The translations under genes were made by a program, and so were the position numbers. Of a stretch of DNA of 64,000 bases, positions 60,538 to 64,000 are shown piece by piece; within the stretch, counting starts at the first letter, position 1; every line of letters starts with the position of its first letter. The notes below the pieces were generated by a model, which made no database searches, was not told the DNA's origin, and saw only the letters and a program-made list of their open reading frames with translations. Origin of the DNA: Nocardia transvalensis NBRC 15921 (GTDB taxonomy: Bacteria > Actinomycetota > Actinomycetes > Mycobacteriales > Mycobacteriaceae); the NCBI RefSeq assembly GCF_000308875.1, contig NZ_BAGL01000002.1, positions 124,001 through 188,000 of the forward strand, in the 5' to 3' direction.

Positions 60538-62024
60538 CGGGCGGCACCGCTTTCGGTCACTTGCAAGGTTCCACCCCTCAGGATCGAGCTCAGCAGCAGG
60601 TACTCGGCGGTGGTGGGCTTACGGCCCAGCAGCGCCTCGACCGCGGCATCGCCGGTGTAGGACCCGGCGATCGGGGCCGCGGCCGGATGGACTCCCGGCG
60701 CCTCCGGAGCCGGCTGAGGTTGCGCCGGCGCGGGGGCCGGGGCCGGCATACCCGGCAGGAACTGCTGGAACAGTCCGCCCAGCGGCGTCCCCGCGAAGGG
60801 AACGGCCGACTGCTGCGGTGCGGAGACCGCGGCGTCGGGCGTGGTCACGCCCGGCAGCTCGGGCAGGCCCGGCATCGGAACCACCGGCGGCAGTCCCTTG
60901 GCCGCGTCCAGGGCGCGCGGTTTCATCGACTCCGGCAGCGGCGGAAGCTCGGCGACCGCGGGCGCGGTGGCGCAACTGGGGCCGGCCATCGTGCCGTAGC
61001 GCGGGCAGTCCGACTGGTCGTAAGGCTTGTACGGGGTCAGCGTGATGCCCATGTTCCAGACCATCTGGCGCTGCGGGCCCCAGTGGAAGGTGCCGGCCAG
61101 GGCGCGCACCGAATTGTTGAGGCTGGCGATCGCCTGCGGGATCGACTGCGGGTTGTCGGTCAGGGCGCCGAACATATCGCTGGTGCCCGCGGTGATCGAC
61201 TTGCCGAGATCGGGGTTGCGCGCGAACAGCGCGTTCACCTTGTCCACGGTTCCGGAGCTGCCGGCGAGCAGGTCGACCAGCTGCTGACGCTTGTCGGTGA
61301 TGGTCTGCGCCGTCTTCACCGAATCGGCCAGCACGCCCATCAGCTCGGGGGCCGACTGGTTGAGCGCGTGGAACGAGGAGGAGAAGTCGTCGAGGGTCTG
61401 GTCCACGTTCGGCACCGCGCCGCGCACCTGGGTCAGCCAGTTGTCCAGCCGCTCCACGGTCGAGCCGGGCATGCGGCCGCCGCCCTCGAGCGAGTAGGAC
61501 AGGGTGCTCAGCACCCGGCCCAGCTGCACCGGGTCGATCTTGTTGAGGATGGTGCGGACGGTGGTGAGGGTGTCCTGCAGCGCGATGGTGCCCTGGCTGC
61601 GATCCTCCGGGATCCGCGATCCGGCGTGCAGCACCGCGGTGTCGGGGCCGTTGTAGACCAGTTCGACGGAGGTGACCGCGAACAGGTTGCTCGGCACCAC
61701 CCGCGCGGTGACATTGGCCGGGATATCGCTGATGAAGTCGGGCTTCATCTCGATGTTGACCTGCTGGATCTCGCCCTTGGCCGCCACCGAGACGTCCTTG
61801 ACGACGCCGACCAGCACGCCGCGGAACTTCACGTCGGCGTTCTCCGGCAGTCCGTCGCCGGTGGTGGTCATATCGGCGGTGACGTCCACCTTCGGATGCA
61901 GGATCTTGCCCTGGTACCGGGCCATGAGGAAGGCCAGGATCAGCGCGAAGACGACCAGCCCGCACGCGCCGGCGACGAGCAGTTGCCGCATCGTCGGTCC
62001 GCGGCCACTCGGATCGATGATCAT
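60534..62024 (-). CDS. Mce family protein, MceA position
   Basis: 496 residues. The anchor helix (about 15-35) is followed by an MCE domain (about 45-115; ENADVKFRGVLVGVVKDVS), a helical domain to about 330 with a CPRYGTMAGPSC disulphide-like pair, and a Pro/Ala-rich tail (about 390-460) before a final conserved-looking helix. The ATG at 62024 has GGGGGAAA upstream. It is the longest subunit and follows yrbEB by 10 bp. Confidence 0.92.
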   Translation of the reverse strand: MIIDPSGRGPTMRQLLVAGACGLVVFALILAFLMARYQGKILHPKVDVTADMTTTGDGLPENADVKFRGVLVGVVKDVSVAAKGEIQQVNIEMKPDFISDIPANVTARVVPSNLFAVTSVELVYNGPDTAVLHAGSRIPEDRSQGTIALQDTLTTVRTILNKIDPVQLGRVLSTLSYSLEGGGRMPGSTVERLDNWLTQVRGAVPNVDQTLDDFSSSFHALNQSAPELMGVLADSVKTAQTITDKRQQLVDLLAGSSGTVDKVNALFARNPDLGKSITAGTSDMFGALTDNPQSIPQAIASLNNSVRALAGTFHWGPQRQMVWNMGITLTPYKPYDQSDCPRYGTMAGPSCATAPAVAELPPLPESMKPRALDAAKGLPPVVPMPGLPELPGVTTPDAAVSAPQQSAVPFAGTPLGGLFQQFLPGMPAPAPAPAQPQPAPEAPGVHPAAAPIAGSYTGDAAVEALLGRKPTTAEYLLLSSILRGGTLQVTESGAAR

Positions 62025-62034
62025 CTGTTTCCCC

Positions 62035-62898
62035 CTACCCCGAGATCCTGATGCCGGGGTTGATGCCCCAGACCGCCAGGGTGATGAACAGATCGGCGAA
62101 GACGACGGCGATGATGCAGAGCTTGATCGCCCGGCCGGCCGCCACACCCACGCCCTCGGGGCCGCCGGAGGCGAAGAACCCGTAATAACACTGGATGAAT
62201 GTCGTGATCGCCACGAACACAATCGCTTTCAGCAGTGACCACAGCACGTCGTGCGGGATGAGGAACTGGAAGAAGTAGTGCTGGAAGGTGCCGGACGCGG
62301 TGCCGCCGACCAGTTGCACGGTCAGCGAGCAGGAGATGTAGGCGAACGGCAGCGCCAGGCAGTACAGCGGGACGATCGCGATCATCGCCGCGATCATGCG
62401 GGTGCTGACCAGGTACGGCAGCGGCCGGATCGCCTGCGATTCCAGCGCGTCGATCTCCTCGGAGATGCGCATGGCGCCCAACTGCGCGGTGAACCGGCAG
62501 CCCGCTTGGGAGGCGAATGCCACGGTGGCGAGCATCGGCCCGAGTTCGCGGGTGGTCGCGAAGGCCGAGACCGCACCGGTGAGCGGGCCCAGTCCGAGCA
62601 GGTTCAGCGAGTTGTAACCCTGGAGCCCGACGGTGATGCCGCCGAACGCGCTGAGGATGAGGACCACGCCGATGGTTCCGCCACCGACGATGATGTTGCC
62701 GTTGCCCCAGGTGACATCCGAGAGCAGGCGCCACACTTCCTTGGGATAGTGCTTGAACGCCAGCGGCATCGAACCGATCGACCGCAGGAAGAAGAAGACC
62801 TGATGGCCGATCCGGGCCAGCCAGTCGCGCGGGGCGCCGGCGGACGAACGAATCCGTTTGATGGGCCGCAGTAGCGGCGGTACATAGGTTGACGACAC
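62035..62898 (-). CDS. YrbE (MlaE-type) permease B
   Basis: 287 residues with about five or six membrane helices of the MlaE/YrbE family (GYNSLNLLGLGPLTGAVSAFA, the EIDALESQAIRPLPYLVSTR coupling helix). With YrbEA it forms the inner-membrane permease that feeds the Mce needle. The GTG start is 4 bp after the yrbEA stop. The ATPase (Mkl/MceG) is not in the window. Confidence 0.93.
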   Translation of the reverse strand: MSSTYVPPLLRPIKRIRSSAGAPRDWLARIGHQVFFFLRSIGSMPLAFKHYPKEVWRLLSDVTWGNGNIIVGGGTIGVVLILSAFGGITVGLQGYNSLNLLGLGPLTGAVSAFATTRELGPMLATVAFASQAGCRFTAQLGAMRISEEIDALESQAIRPLPYLVSTRMIAAMIAIVPLYCLALPFAYISCSLTVQLVGGTASGTFQHYFFQFLIPHDVLWSLLKAIVFVAITTFIQCYYGFFASGGPEGVGVAAGRAIKLCIIAVVFADLFITLAVWGINPGIRISG

Positions 62899-62902
62899 CG
62901 GC

Positions 62903-63757
62903 TCAGACCATCTGTGAGGGGAACAGGGTGTTGTAGATCTGCGTGATGATCAGGTTCGTCCCGAACAACATCACCGCCGACAGCACCACGGCCGTGTTCA
63001 CCGAATTGGCGACACCACCGGGGCCACCGCGTGTATTCAGACCCGAATCGCAGGCGATGATCGCGGCGAGCAGGCCGAAGATCAGTGATTTCGCCAGTGC
63101 GGCAATCAGATCGGCGACCACCGCGAACGAGGAGAAGGTGCCGATATAGGAGCCCGGCGTCCCGTTCTGGGCGAAGACGTTGAAGACGTAACCGGTGACG
63201 AAGCCGACGAAGACGACGAAACCGCACAGCAGGACCGAGACCAGCATGGCCGCACCCAGTCGCGGCGCGACCAGGCGGCGCATCGGGTCGACGCCCATCA
63301 CCTTCATGGCGTCGATCTCCTCGCGGATCGTGCGGGAGCCGAGATCGGCGCAGATGGCCGAACCGACCGCACCGGCGATCATGAGCGACGTGACCAGGGG
63401 CGCGCCCTGCTGGATGATGCCCAGGCCGTTGGCCGCGCCGATGAACGACGTCGCGCCGACCTGACCGGCGACCGATCCCACCTGGATGGAGACGATGACG
63501 CCGATCGGGATGGCGACCAGCAGCGTGGGCGCGGCGGCGACACTGGCCATGAACGCGCACTGCCGGACGAACTCCCCGAAGGGAAAGCGGCGCCGGAAGA
63601 TACTGACGAACAACTCGGCAACGGCCGCGATGCCCATGAGGATCTGACGGCCGAAGGTCTCCAGCGAACGCTTGGGATGGTCCTGCCAGTACGCCTTGGT
63701 CCAGTCGACCGCCCCGCTCATCCTCGATGGTGCCGGTGGACTGTTCGTGAACTGCAC
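62903..63757 (-). CDS. YrbE (MlaE-type) permease A
   Basis: 284 residues of the same family (AIPIGVIVSIQVGSVAGQVG, the EEIDAMKVMGVDPMRRLVAPR coupling helix). It is the first gene of the mce operon. I prefer the GTG at 63757, with GAGAGGGG upstream, over an in-frame ATG at 63721 that sits too close to its own GAGG. It pairs with YrbEB and needs MceG ATPase. Confidence 0.93.
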   Translation of the reverse strand: MQFTNSPPAPSRMSGAVDWTKAYWQDHPKRSLETFGRQILMGIAAVAELFVSIFRRRFPFGEFVRQCAFMASVAAAPTLLVAIPIGVIVSIQVGSVAGQVGATSFIGAANGLGIIQQGAPLVTSLMIAGAVGSAICADLGSRTIREEIDAMKVMGVDPMRRLVAPRLGAAMLVSVLLCGFVVFVGFVTGYVFNVFAQNGTPGSYIGTFSSFAVVADLIAALAKSLIFGLLAAIIACDSGLNTRGGPGGVANSVNTAVVLSAVMLFGTNLIITQIYNTLFPSQMV

Positions 63758-64000
63758 TGACTAACCCCTCTCGACGCCGGTAACCAGCCCCGGCGACTGT
63801 TTGCTTGACGCACCTTACTACGGAGTTAGAAAAAACACACCACAATGTGTGCCCGGCGTCATAGACGCAGATCACGCTCCGCTAACCACTGTGATGGACG
63901 ACATGATCTTGGGGCTTACCACAAAGGTTCCAGCTACTTTCTGGAACGAGTTACAAGTTTCTTGTACCGGTGTCCAACTTCTCCCTTCACGTAATTTCCC
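63758..64000 (-). promoter_or_regulatory. Upstream region of the mce operon
   Basis: 243 bp without a gene, relatively AT-rich for this DNA. It holds three inverted repeats: CACAC-N6-GTGTG (63836-63851), GTTCCAG-N7-CTGGAAC (63927-63947) and TACAAG-TTT-CTTGTA (63952-63966). These are probable operator sites for the mce promoter. The regulator (in mycobacteria often GntR or TetR type) may lie beyond the window. Confidence 0.55.

Overview
High-GC DNA from a mycolic-acid actinomycete, most likely Nocardia or a close relative. The evidence is the complete mce operon with its Mce-associated protein, a DinB2-type Pol IV, a mycobacterial-type Sdh1 succinate dehydrogenase, LppU, DUF8020, DUF397 and DUF5753 families, and frequent GTG starts with ATGA/GTGA couplings. 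I see no rRNA, tRNA, transposase, integrase, CRISPR array or prophage gene. The window looks like ordinary chromosome with accessory metabolic and regulatory genes.

Layout. 0-8 kb: an AAA ATPase, a receptor Ser/Thr kinase with a peptidoglycan-binding ectodomain, then epoxide hydrolase, acyl-CoA dehydrogenase and alpha/beta-hydrolase genes. These are punctuated by a recurring palindrome, TATCTAG-N8-CTAGATA. 8-14 kb: a thiolase homologue that has lost its catalytic residues, divergent from an Sdh1-type succinate dehydrogenase operon. 14-20 kb: a DUF397/XRE regulator pair facing three overlapping small genes, several envelope proteins and an SDR. 20-24 kb: a sugar ABC importer without its ATPase, an AlkA-like glycosylase, and a 34-codon ORF with a strong RBS and a terminator. 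24-29 kb: TetR, P450, ferredoxin and an ABC exporter with a MerR-type promoter. 29-32 kb: a TetR/MFS efflux module with three matching operators. 32-41 kb: a polytopic membrane protein, DUF4326, a crotonase-family protein, DinB2-type polymerase, TetR/thioesterase and a flavin monooxygenase. 41-54 kb: GT87 mannosyltransferase, Lon with a HAIR-like box, PrsW-type protease, Zn-alcohol dehydrogenase, DUF445 protein, LhgO and RNase HI. 54-64 kb: an mce operon on the minus strand in the order yrbEA-yrbEB-mceA-B-C-D-E-F-mas, with its upstream region at the right edge.

Functional threads. Several lipid or acyl-CoA genes (epoxide hydrolase, acyl-CoA dehydrogenase, thiolase-like protein, SDR, crotonase, thioesterase, YhdH-type reductase) accompany the mce lipid importer. 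Three TetR genes sit next to clear palindromes, so local regulation can be read from the sequence. The most unusual signals are the TATCTAG palindrome family, with compensatory base changes between two long hairpins; a DinB-family polymerase with glutamine at the steric-gate position; the catalytically stripped thiolase; two separate intergenic arrays of degenerate 26-bp repeats with related cores; and the small peptide gene near 24.1 kb.
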